A stretch of DNA of 64,000 nucleotides, taken from Setophaga petechia (lineage: Eukaryota; Chordata; Aves; Passeriformes; Parulidae). The DNA is taken from positions 18,736,235-18,800,234 of the forward strand of contig JANCRA010000005.1 of assembly GCA_024362935.1 (NCBI GenBank), in the 5' to 3' direction. Both the position numbers and the translations under genes were made by a program. The notes beneath the pieces are model-generated. The model saw nothing but the letters and a program-made list of their open reading frames with translations. It had not been told where the DNA came from and did not search any database. Below, piece after piece: positions 1 through 11,000 of this stretch; position 1 is the stretch's first letter, and every line of letters starts with the position of its first letter.

Positions 1-1842
1 TTCTCCACTCTGTTGCTTATTTAGTTAAATAGATAAAGATGGGTAATAAAATATTATTGATGTCATTTGCCATGACTAGTAGGAAAATTATTTATTTTGA
101 TACAGCTAGGGAAAACAAGTGGTATGCTTTTTAGAACTAAATATATTTCAGAAATAAGTACATATGTACATTCAGTTGAACCAATGAAGAGATGCAGAAG
201 CTCAGGGAAAAGATGAATGATGCATCTCCTAGTTGTTTTAGATTATACAAATGGTACACTGAGCTGTTTGGAAAAGCCTGTGCTGTTTTGAACTGCTGTT
301 AGAATATGGACTCTTGGCTGTTAGCTGAGTCTCTATCAGACACAGCAACTCTCAATGCTGATCTGTGGCAGCTCTGCAGAGCTCCAGACACACAGAAGTA
401 TAAAATGCCTCAGCACCCAAGTGTTCCCTTTGTGCCTACCCACAGGTCTCAGATGTTTGCAAGCAGTGACAGTATCTGCTGCTGCCTAGCAGTGCCATGG
501 GCACAGTGACCAAGAGTGCTCTGCTTGAGCACCTGTCTCCTGACAATGCCTTTCAAGGAACTTAGAAAAGATACTTTTAAACAGGAGTTCAGCTCCCAGT
601 GCTGAAAACACAGCTCCCCAACAGAGGGAGAGAGGCAAAGATGGGCAGGTTGTTCTTTGACTGACAGGCTGCAGATATGTTGGTGGAAGAGATCAGCTTT
701 CCCCAGCACAGCCAGGAGACAGAAAGGATGTACAAGAGTCTTGGGCCTGTCTGCGCCTGTTTTAATACAGAGATGATCAAGGTGTGATAATGAATGAATT
801 ACAGATCTCAGTTACAAGACACCCCTCTACTTGTATCACTACCTGAAACATAAAACTGCCAGGTGTTGCATGTATAGTGGGGACTGGACATTTCTTAACC
901 CTCTTGCATTCTGATTTCTGTAGCTCTCAATTCAAACTCCCAAACTAGTGGGAATAATCTAGATATCTGCAATAGTTACTCATCAAACCTCTATTATTCC
1001 CTTAAGGATTAAAATGTGTAATTTAATGCTTATATAAGTGCATAATTTAATGTATCACTACAAATATTTATGAAATAAATAAATATGTATTTTTGCACTA
1101 GAAGAAGTCAGCAGATACTGGTGAGGGAGCTAATGGTGAAGGGTGCAGTGAACAAAAAAAATGCTACATAACTGAAATCTTGTGAGAATACTGTTGAGCT
1201 ACATTTATTCATTTCTGTGGAGTGCATAGCATACCTTTTCCCTTTGCAGGTGTTCTGTATTATCAGTAGTCTCAAAATATTGTAATTATAATATGCCTAT
1301 TTTATGTATAAACAGTTTCTGTAGAGGAAGGCAGAAACACCCAATAGATAATGGCTTTTGCATTCAATTTTTTAAGACTGCCATCTGAGTACCAGTAGGC
1401 TTTAACTATTACTGTCTTTTGAGACTTGGTTTAGTAAAAATGTGAATGACTTACATGGCTAACCTTGCTTCCCTTTGAGCAGTTCTGCAGCTCAGCTCTT
1501 TGAAGGGCTGATGTTTGTTTCTTTTGTCCCTCAGCAGGTGGCTACAGTTTCACTGAAATAGCTGATCTTGCTGTGGAACAACATCTGTGGCTTTCTGGGG
1601 TCACACTGCTTGGAGTAATGTAAATATTTCCTCCTGGGTCTGATCCTTGTTTTTGTTTAAAGATACAGTTCTAATTTATTGCTTAGCATAGGATGTTGTG
1701 TTGCAATTTATACTGAAGGACTGCTGTTACTCAAATCTGACCTCCATCTTTCACAGCTGCTAAGAAGCAGGGGTGTAACTTTAGTGGATTTTTCAGAGCT
1801 CAGTAGAAGATACTAAAGGCAACTGAAGTGCAGAGCATCAGA
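1..1842. other. Unique AT-rich DNA, no gene seen
   Basis: I see no repeat family, RNA gene or supportable exon here. The part around 300-720 is somewhat richer in G and C than its surroundings, but its short open frames on both strands are unrelated and have no recognisable domain. A pyrimidine tract ending in CAG near 1535-1545 looks like a splice acceptor and is followed by an open frame of about 29 codons. That combination is expected by chance at this scale, so no exon is called. Confidence 0.6.
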
Positions 1843-2790
1843 AAAGCTCTGATGGGTCAGACCAGGGGACTTCATAGTCAGGGTTCAGTCTCTGGCACAG
1901 ACATTAAGGGATGCTGCTAGGGACTATACACAAACCTAGCTGTTTTATGAGCCTGTTCTCTTGTACTCTTCCTGCATACTTGCTTGTCATATTACAGATC
2001 CTAGGTATGTATCTGCTCAGTGGTTTTAGAGCCATTTATGGACCTGCAGACCAAGAACCTTTTCAAACTTCCTTTCAAGAATCTTTTTCAAACTTGCTGA
2101 TGCTTTACTATCTTCATGTGGCAGCAAGTTCCAGAAGCTTACTACTACCTTTGTAAAGAAGCACTTAATTCTTTATAAACTGATGTTGTGCTAGCTTTTT
2201 AAAAGGTCCCTTAGTCCTATTACTAAAGGATTTAGCAAGCAGCTTTAAGTTAGTTTATTTACCATCTTCATGACTTGATTGATCATATCTTGCTTCAGCC
2301 TTCTTTTCTGACTAAAGAGCCCCTCAAGTCTCTTTTTCTAAGGCAGGCACTCCATCCTTGTGGTATTTTGTTTTCTGACTAGAGTCTGTTCTTGAGATGC
2401 AGAGACCAGAAGTACTTGAGACATGGATGGACCAAGGTTATATAAATGTGCACTGTCTTCTTCTCAGTGCCTTTCCTCATGATACCCAATATTTTGCTAG
2501 GGTTTTTCTTGCTGTTTTACATTAGGATCTGTCAGTATTGACAGCTGGATTTTTTTCTCCAGTCATTTGTCTGCTTGGTATGTATGTGACTGAGATTATT
2601 TTTCATGAGATGTATTAGCCTACATATGTCTATACTGAAACTCATTTGTCATCTTTTTGTTGGCTCTGAGTCCTGCACAGTGCTTCTGGAGCTCTTTGCC
2701 ATCATGGTGGCATTAGTTCTGTGCTCAAAGACAACTTCTTTTGTTTGTCTCCATTTTGCCAACAGTATCATACCTTATGAGTTTTTTTGC
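1843..2790 (-). mobile_element. Old, diverged CR1 LINE fragment (minus strand)
   Basis: On the plus strand this segment follows, in order, the reverse complement of the older CR1 consensus known from turtles, crocodilians and birds. It opens with a GGGTCAGACCA-like block at about 1855, then a GTGGCAGCAAGTTCCAGAAG-like block near 2118, then the CTTCAGCCTTCTTTTCTGAC block near 2294 and the CTCATTTGTCATCTTTTTGT block near 2640. The order of blocks and their spacing make the assignment fairly firm, although many substitutions and small gaps are present. The element has no intact reverse transcriptase frame. An open frame of about 150 codons on the plus strand (from 2605) overlaps its end and is antisense to it, so it is not a gene. 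The match is from memory, and the ends are approximate by some tens of bases. Confidence 0.75.
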
Positions 2791-2877
2791 ATGTATGTCT
2801 GTGAGGAAAAAAGGTGCCATGGCATAACAGACAAAGGTGTTTATAGATTTAAAATTCATTTGACTGTATCACAGGCT

Positions 2878-2930
2878 TTGGTTTTTTGTTGGGTTTTTGG
2901 TTTTGGTTTGTTTTTGTTTTTTTTTTTGCA
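2878..2930. repeat. T/G-rich low-complexity tract
   Basis: This is a run of T with scattered G, ending in an uninterrupted T stretch of about 12 bases. Read on the other strand it is an A-rich tract with C interruptions, like the one at 18.96-19.06 kb. It lies just beyond the old CR1, but CR1 elements do not carry long poly(A) tails. It is more likely an independent low-complexity tract or a decayed tail of another insertion. Confidence 0.7.
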
Positions 2931-5105
2931 CCTCAGTAAACTCAGACAGGTTAATGCAGTGTCCAGAAATCCAGACCACATAAAACAGAAAGAAAACTCT
3001 AATAAATGCCATGTTCCAACTGCAATGAAAGGGGAAGTGAGACTGGTGGTATATGGTATTTGATCCATGTTGATTTCTGTTAAAATTATTTTCAATTAAA
3101 ACCAAAGAAGCTTTTAAAAATGTTGGAGTGCAAAGTGATATTTACTCAAATACCTTTAATGCTTCCCTAGCCTCTCTATGGATTCAATACACAACAGCCT
3201 TAACTCCAATGCTATCTAATTAATCACCTTTCATTTGTGAACTACTTTTCATAGTAAGATGAAAATAATAACTAAAGCTTTTCTTTCCTCCCTCCCAGTT
3301 GTATTAGAGGTTAGGCTGGAAGCCCGCCATGAGAAAGGACCTCTTCATGTTCCTTGTTCAAAACCAGGGCAGTCATTTGACACTGAAAGCATGTCACTTG
3401 GAAAAGCTGCTGCACTGCCAACAGCACTGAGTGAGGTTTAAAGAAACATCAGAAATGTATTATTAGCGTGCTTTGTTACTACTTAGTGCTACATAGTAAT
3501 AAATGTGGTTTCCCAGCAGGGTAAGTAACCCCAGCAGCCCGTCTGTGATGATCTTGTTCTCCCTTCTCCCAGTCACAGTAACAGCATCCTCCCTAACCCT
3601 TTGCAGAACTACTTCAGCACGTAAGTCTGGCAGAAGATCACTCCTCTGCCCTGGCCACTGACTTAAAAAGCCAAAACAAAACAGAAACCCATTTCTGCCA
3701 GCTTGAATCTGCTTCACAGAGGACCTTATGAGGGCTGTGCAAGGGAGGACATAGAACTATGAAGGTAAATGCAAAAGGAGAGCAAGATGGTTGAACAGCA
3801 GCAGTTAATAATATGTGCTTGTCAAACCCCAGTCTGAAGTGCTATTCTGTTTCTTGATTTATTGTTGTTCAAGTACTTGGCAGAAGTACAGAACTATTTT
3901 AGTAGGCAGCCTATTGCTCTGTTAATTTAAATATCTAGCTTAAAGAATTATATTTTACTTCCTTTGAAGAAAGGCCCCAGCTGCTCTACTACCAATTCAT
4001 GAGGTCATATGCTGTGTAAATCTGGTTGTCTAAAAGACTGTTACCAACTATAGTTGACTGCAGCAATAGGATTCTTCTTTCATTTTGTTTTGCTCTGTAA
4101 CAGAGTTCGTCAGAACAGCTTTTTCAAATTAGCAGGTATTAAAGTACATAAAAAATGTATTTCTACTACTTGATTTTTGTCATGTGTGGTTTAAAGTTAT
4201 ATTTCTGATCTATTAAATGGGTACTGTTTGCTGGAATCTGTAGCAACCAAAAAAGGGCAGTTTGCCAAAGAAAAAGGGTTTGGTGTATTCCATTTGCTTG
4301 GTGTGCTTGAAACCCACCCAGTGCTACTTCATGACAACCATGTCCATGTGCACAAGTAGCTGCAAAGTCAAAACTGCTTTATGTTTTTAAATTAGTTTAG
4401 TGAGCTCATGGTAGCCTGCAAGGATGTCAGGGATGGACATGAACACTGTCAGCCTGCAGTCTTTTTCCCCAGTACTTACAGGCCACAGAGGTGATAATTG
4501 CTAAATCTGTGCTGAATACATTTGGCAGCAGTGATAGAGCAGTGCCAAATATGCTGCTTATCTGCCTTAAACAGACTATCATTGTAAAAAGTGGAACTTG
4601 TGCTCCATTGTTCAATTGTGACAATATCTTCTTGTGTTAAGATGTGTGCATTTATCTAACATTTTTATAAGATATTTCAGAATCGTCAGCCAAATTTTAC
4701 TACATTCTTCTGTAGAAAAAAATACTCAGCTGTAGGTACAATGGTACATGTAAATTAAGCCACACCATTGTGGGCATCCAAAATATTCTACTAAGTTAAT
4801 TTCTTTCATATGTATACTTTTTTATAAGGTCTGTTAGGCAGCTAGTAAGAGTGGCATTAGTACAGTGTACTATGAAAATCTATTATATTAATGTTTACCT
4901 AAAGCTTTCAGCATTTGCAATATTTTTCCATGTAGAAAAATAATACATTTAACTTGGATTTCAGACTTTATAGTAAAGCAAATGGTTTTTCTTTCTGCCA
5001 AGCTTTTGAGTATGCTAGATTTTTGTTAAAAGGCCACAGAAAATGGACCTAAGTGCAAATATAATCATAAACCAAATTCTGTTTGTGTAGTTTATACTAT
5101 ATTTG
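2931..5105. other. Unique DNA, nothing identified
   Basis: This is AT-rich sequence with no recognised repeat or RNA gene. Short open frames on both strands around 3260-3720 share no domain and show no consistent splice signals. Confidence 0.55.
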
Positions 5106-5180
5106 CTTAAAATAAGATAGGCAGTAACAAAGCACTGCTAAAAGTTGGCAGTGCTTTGTTACTGCCTAGTTTATTTTAAG
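5106..5180. repeat. Long near-perfect inverted repeat (75-base hairpin)
   Basis: The left arm is 5106-5138 and the right arm 5148-5180. The two 33-base arms are reverse complements except for two adjacent positions, 10 bases in from the outer end. The inner 21 base pairs, read as TAGGCAGTAACAAAGCACTG plus C, are perfect. The loop is nine bases (5139-5147). Such a stem is longer and more regular than expected by chance in 64 kb. The length suits a microRNA precursor, but near-perfect pairing out to the base is less typical of conserved microRNAs. A miniature palindromic transposon or a template-switch scar would also fit. I do not recognise either arm as a known microRNA. Confidence 0.9.
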
Positions 5181-7600
5181 ATTCAAATAAATGAGGTTTT
5201 CATCACAATAATTAAACTTCAAATGAAAGTTTCTCACCAAGTTAGTGGCAACTGTGTCATGTTGAGTCTGATGTCTCTACTTGTTTGGGATTCACCTCTA
5301 CCCAATCAGTTTGTTAAAGATCATGTTACTTCTTCTGCTCTGAAATGCTTTTACACAAATATTTTGCTGTGTTGCAGCTAAGGTGAAAAAACGTTTTGTA
5401 AACGCTGAAGAGACTGACCAGCCTCCTTGCTGGTGAATTTCATGTGCAGATTTCAGATTACTGTACAAAGTCAAACATTCCTATTGATTAAACAGGCATT
5501 GAACCGGGCCAGAAAAGTCTGAAATAGAATTTGAGCATCTAGTTTGGATCATATTAAACATTTCACATGGAAGATATACTGCTACTGGGGAAAAAGTTTT
5601 TATTCTATCTAATTCATGAAATTAGAAGTCAATGGGAGCAGTATTCAACATATTATGTCCTAATTACAAGTGAGGGTGAGATACTGAATACCATTTTATT
5701 GGTATCTTATTCTGAATATTTCTTAGGAAAAAATATTGGGGTTTTTTTGCTCATGTGTGCATGAACATAGAGGCATCAAACAAAATTCTAGTTAAACTAA
5801 GAACTAATTTGCAGAAGTTCTGTACTGTTTATTCATTTGTAATAGGGAAATTAAATAAATTAAATACTTCTGTTATTGCTGCTGATCCCAAACATAAATA
5901 GACTCAATTCTGTTGAAAAGTTCCAAAACAAGATGTTTACTGTGAATTGTTTTTTTAGAGAAGAAACAGTAATTCTTTGTCTTTAAGACTGGGTATTGAT
6001 ACCGAGTGAAGTCCCCTGCAAACTGATTTTGGTACTGCAGCTCATATTCTAAAATGGCTCTTTATCATCTGACACAATGAGAGCTTTAATCTTATGAACT
6101 ATCATGACAAAAGTAGGTAGCAGAAGAATTTAGAAGTAAAAGCAGAAAAGCTCACCTGCAGGTTTTGGGAGAGGAAAGTCATGCATCAGCTGTCCACTTG
6201 CAGACTTTTTTTTAATTTCAGTTTTCTGAAACAAAATTTAATAATTATTTTAAGAATGTAAAACATAAAATGACACTGCAAAACAGCTCAATAAAAATTC
6301 ACAGAAAATAACTGAGTCAAAAGTAATAGGCTTTCCTGTGAAGGTGTTACACCTGTACTGGGTATCAGGCTATGCATCAAGTCATAGTAAAATGTGTAAA
6401 TGAATGTGGATGATGCAGCACATGTGGTGCATCATACAACAAGCAATCTGTCACAGTAGGCTTCTGCTAGGTTTTGTTTGCCTTGCAAGGACCTATCAGA
6501 ACAAAGACAGCCCACCTGGAGAGGGAAAACTGCCCTGAGCCTCTGCCTGCTGCTGCATTTCACCAGTGGCTTTTGACTGAGGTTCTGACTGTTGCTGGCT
6601 GGGTTATTGCAGATCGCTTTGGGATCACAGGTCCACTCAGAGGCACACACCAAGGCACAGGAGTTTGAGCCTTGGCCAGATTTTATATCATTTCAAATGA
6701 TACATTACTATATTAACCCCAAAGTCTGGGGAAGTCATAAATCAGGTAATGTATCCCAGATAAGGTCACCTGGAAATCATCTCCTTCAGAATTTGAAAAT
6801 GGTGAGAAAGGAAAATTTCTTTATAACCCATAAAATAAGCAACCTACAAGTGCTGATCAGTCTTGTCTTTTGTAAACTATGTCCCTGTTTTCTGAGCAGC
6901 CACTCAGCCAAGTTACTGCATGCTTTCCTTTTGCTGCTAGAGATGAGTTTGAGGTGATTGCTCTGTGGAGAGACTTCTGGCATGAGCAAACAAGTCAGTT
7001 ACATCTGAGCAATACCTGTGCACTTTGTACAGTTGTCAGTGAAATGAAGACTCAGACCTGTTGTAATTTTTGTGTAAGACTTTTTGGGCTCAGGTGGTTT
7101 TGACTGCATGTGACCTGATATTTTGGAACTGTTCAGAATTACTGTTAACGCAGTCCTTGCTATCAAGATACCAGTAAAGGTTCTGTATGTTTTTTCCAAC
7201 TTTTATAGATCTACCCAAACTTTTTAAAATTAAGGTGGTTTTCCCATCTTTCAGACTATCAATTTTTATGTTATTGGGCCAAGTTTCCAGGGTGAAGTTC
7301 AGGGACACTTACACAACATGCGATTGTTTGAAAGTAATTTTTAGTTGTGGTTTTAACAACATGACTTCAAACAGCTGTATTAAAAATACCTGATTTTACA
7401 TTTTGGAAAATGTTTTGTAAGTCTCTTATAGAAAAAGCATGTGTGTCAGGTAGAACACAGCAATTGCCATCTTGTATGTTAAAACATCCTCTGAATAAAA
7501 AGTATGATTATTAATACCAGAAATCAGTTTTGGTATCAGTTATAGTACAGGTGCTTTTAGTAAAGAAACAGTCTTTGAGACTGAGGTATGTGTGGAACAT
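5181..7600. other. Unique DNA, nothing identified
   Basis: No repeat or gene is identified. The part at 6430-6660 is richer in GC and has open frames on both strands, none with a recognisable domain. The string AGAAGTCAATGGGAGCAGTA near 5615 resembles a phrase found in old CR1 3' ends, but one short match is too little to call an element. Confidence 0.5.
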
Positions 7601-8045
7601 GTTAAGAAGATTGCACACAGTGCAGCCACACATGGTGTCCGGTTTGGCTCCTGGATTCCCTGCTGCTCTGAACACCACAGCAAACTTGCTCAGGCCAGAG
7701 ATAATCAAAGCAGCAGTCCTGGCTGGATGTGGTAGGTCTGTTTCAGTCACATTATGCACTTGGCATGGCCAGAACTGGTTGGTCCCAGCCACTAGAGAGC
7801 AGCTGGGAGAGCAGGATGAGATCTGCTGGGTTGGGAAGTATTTTTAGGCGCAGGGACATACACGGGTGCCTGGTGGCACTTGTACTTGCCTGGCTGGGTG
7901 AAGTTCAAGGACACTACAGCTGGGTCCCCCGGCTGAGCCTTTGCTGGTGGCACCACAGTTGTGTGAGGACACTACAGACTCAAGTGGCTGTTAACTGGTT
8001 TTGTGACAGACTCCTCTTGCCGAATCTCACACACTCAAGAGCATG
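7601..8045. other. GC-richer unclassified block
   Basis: About 440 bases stand out from the AT-rich surroundings. The block contains two copies of AGGACACTACAG (about 7909 and 7966), roughly 57 bases apart. Open frames of 90-144 codons occur on both strands, but none contains a motif I know, and the overlap of frames reflects fewer AT-rich stops. An old LTR fragment or a remnant of another insertion are the two most likely explanations. I cannot place it in a family, and I do not see matching ends or a target duplication. Confidence 0.3.
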
Positions 8046-11000
8046 GCCTAGCAGTTCCAAAGTGACAGTAAAAATACTGATCAGAAGTTTCGTTTCAACA
8101 TTTCTCAGTTCAAAAATAATCCAAATATGCTGTATATGTATTTATGCACGCCTACATTGTTAATCTGTTATGTTGTCTTGTGTACTACCTCAGAATTCTG
8201 TAATTGTTTCCATTTTGTAGGTGTTGTTCCTATGTGCCAGGATTTCATAACTCACTGGATGACATTTTTGCCTGATTTGTCAAGAAGGGCATGATACTAA
8301 TAACAGTATCTCTTCTTTGTTATCTGATAGACTATTTTAATGGAGGAAAATAAAGCAATTTGTTTGACTTTCATACATTTTCATTGTTGAAAAATAAAAT
8401 GTTGATCTTTTGAAGATGATGACCGCATCTTTCAAATGTAAAACCATAAAGATTGTTGTAATCTTAGTTTCTTTTACTATACAGTAGCTAGATAAGAATG
8501 TTAATGTTATAAGTACCAGGTTATCTCATAGATATTAAAATTTTTGAGTTTTTTTCCCTTTCAGAAGACAAAGACTTATAGTATCTTAGCAGTTCTAATA
8601 GGTGGTAATATGAAAGATAACTAAAAGAGCCATGGAGATGACATGTGGCATTTAGAAAATAATGAAACCCAGATTGGTTGAATTGAGGATTTAAACCTGG
8701 AAGACTGTTTCTTTCTTTAACTAGTAAAATTTAGGCTAGAAATTTTTCAATGAGATGCAATGACATGCTCAAAGACAAATAGATTTTTCTGACTCCCTAA
8801 GTAACACAGTTATATTGTAATGAAAATGCAGGAGGTGTTCCCTGTGAAGCACAGCACTAATATTTCATGTATAACCAATATGAAAGTGATTAAATTGCTT
8901 TACAAGCAAAGATTCGTAGCATGGTAACAGGAAACATTACAAGCTAATACTGCCTCTATCTGAAGATGTATTGTTTTGTGCTAATGAAATATTGTAATAA
9001 CCTTGCACACCTTTAGAGAAGAACATCAACTATAGCTCTCTGGAGTTATTCTTCAAACAGTATAATTACTCTGCTTAAATAATTTTTATGCAAAGAACAG
9101 TTAAAATAAACAAAACCATAAGAATTAAATGTTAACAAATGCATAAAAGGTGGGCTAGTATATAAGTATGCAGATAGAAATAAAATATTTTTTCACATTA
9201 ATGTCCTTATTCATACCCCGCTGGAATAACTAAAAGTGATCTCGAGCAACTCAGTTAAATTCAGTCAGTCTTAAGTTCCTTCCCCTCTTACCTAAGAATG
9301 AAAAGCCAGGACTTCCCTGAATTTCAGTGAATCCAGTTTTCAGGATTTAGGTAGCTTCAGGTTCAGTACAGCTCTCTTTGGAACACAGTGTTGCAAAGAG
9401 TTGTACTTTCCTTTTCCACAAAACCTGAAGCCTGGGACTTCATCAGGATAGTATCTGTACTGAATTTGTTTACTGCCAGGAACATCTTGCTCAATTTTTG
9501 CACTATATTTGTACTGGAAATAATGAGAGAGATTAAAAAGTGGAAACTGTGAGTGTGGGTGAGAAATTTAATTTGGCAATACAGGTAATATTATAAGTTG
9601 ACATTCATTTTAAGGTTCTAAAGGAGATTTGAAATAAAATGATATGTTCTGGTTTATAAGGATGGTTTGCACATTGCTAGAAAGCTTGTATATTATTTTT
9701 TTGTTTACTCTGTGTGTAAAGTTTGCAAAACTGTTTTTATTTTTTCTCTTCTGATCCAGCTAGATTTTCATACATGGGAAGGCATGTCACATCCATATGT
9801 TCTTTGTTCCTTTAAAATACGTAGCTCCCCCATCATTTGGGGTGTTCATATAAGCCAGTTATTTATTTTCATGAGGAAATTCAGAATGGAACTAAAAGCT
9901 GTTACCTACAAATTTTTGTGCCTGTTAGCTTAAAAGGGAAACAGTCTGCCCCCTCTACTTGCTACATTATATAGTGGTATGACAATAGTTCTTTTAATTA
10001 GGTCATTAAGACATATACAGTAGACTTGGCAGACCTAAATTAGATAATGTCAGAAAAGTCAATAGGATGTTTGTTCATGAAATGAGAATCTCGCTGAATG
10101 AAAGATTGTACTGCTACTAATAAAACTTTGCATCAAGGTTGAATTCATAACACACTACCAGCTACACTACATTGATGGAAATGCAGTTTGAACTCCAGTG
10201 TTTTCTCAATATGGAAGTGATGAATACATGGCTCTAACAAAAATGCCCTTTTTTGTGCCAGGTAGTTACCCAGTGACTGAAGATGAGTACTTTGGTTCAG
10301 GAATTGGGCATGTCAGTTAGCACTTGTTCTAACCAGGATTTATTTCAATGGCATTTTATGAAATATGCCAATTTATGTATAGTATTTGACTTCACGTGGT
10401 GGTGACACAGGACTTCTTAGAAAGGGCCCTGTTCTAGGGTCATGTAAAAAATTGGCATAAACTTGTATGTGAATTTCATTTACACTTTAGCAGGGTCAGT
10501 TTCACTAAAGGGTACCAAGGAAGATGCTTGAAGTATAGTCACATAACACATGCTTTGATTTTTATCAGAGGTATCTGTCAACAGAGTGGGGGTGGTTGCT
10601 GTCCCGTTGAAGTGAAAGGACAGATTTAATTCCCTTCAGAGGTCTGTAACAGTTCCCAAAACAGAATTTCCTGAAGGGAAAGGACAACGCTGTTCTGCTT
10701 TTGCTATTTGCTATGGCTAGCTAACAGGTGCTGTTTGCTCCTCTGTCCTAGAACTGCTGTCTTTTTGACTGTGCACAGGGCTGCATGCCAGTGGAGGCTG
10801 ATGTAGATCAGTACAAAAATAGCAAACCAGCCTCTGCCTAAATGTGCCAACCTGAGCAGCCTTAGACCTGAAGGCTTGGCTTCTATTGGGGAAGTTAAGT
10901 ATCTGCTGTAACACCCTTTCCCCTAGCAGAGGCAAGGAAATTCCTAAATATTGGTGGAGGGTTCTGTTTATTTATGAAGTATTAATGAGCTGTTATTATT

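Noticed and set aside
1535..1625. Terminal-exon-like arrangement (pyrimidine tract, CAG, 29 open codons, stop)
   Set aside because: An open frame of that length in one of three frames after any acceptor-like site is expected about half the time, and no polyadenylation signal follows closely.
2605..3063. 152-codon open frame on the plus strand with a hydrophobic segment
   Set aside because: Its first part is antisense to the old CR1, and the hydrophobic part is a translation of the T/G-rich low-complexity tract at 2878-2930.
5612..5640. Short similarity to the 3' end of old CR1 elements (GTCAATGGGAGCAG)
   Set aside because: About 15 matching bases without any flanking CR1 sequence is too little.
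7729..8163. 144-codon plus-strand frame
   Set aside because: There is no recognisable domain. Frames are open on both strands in the same GC-richer block, and the tail of the frame runs into ordinary AT-rich sequence.
10735..10842. Acceptor-like CCTAG followed by a 29-codon frame ending in TAA
   Set aside because: Same reasoning: it is not distinguishable from chance, and no upstream or downstream exon is visible.
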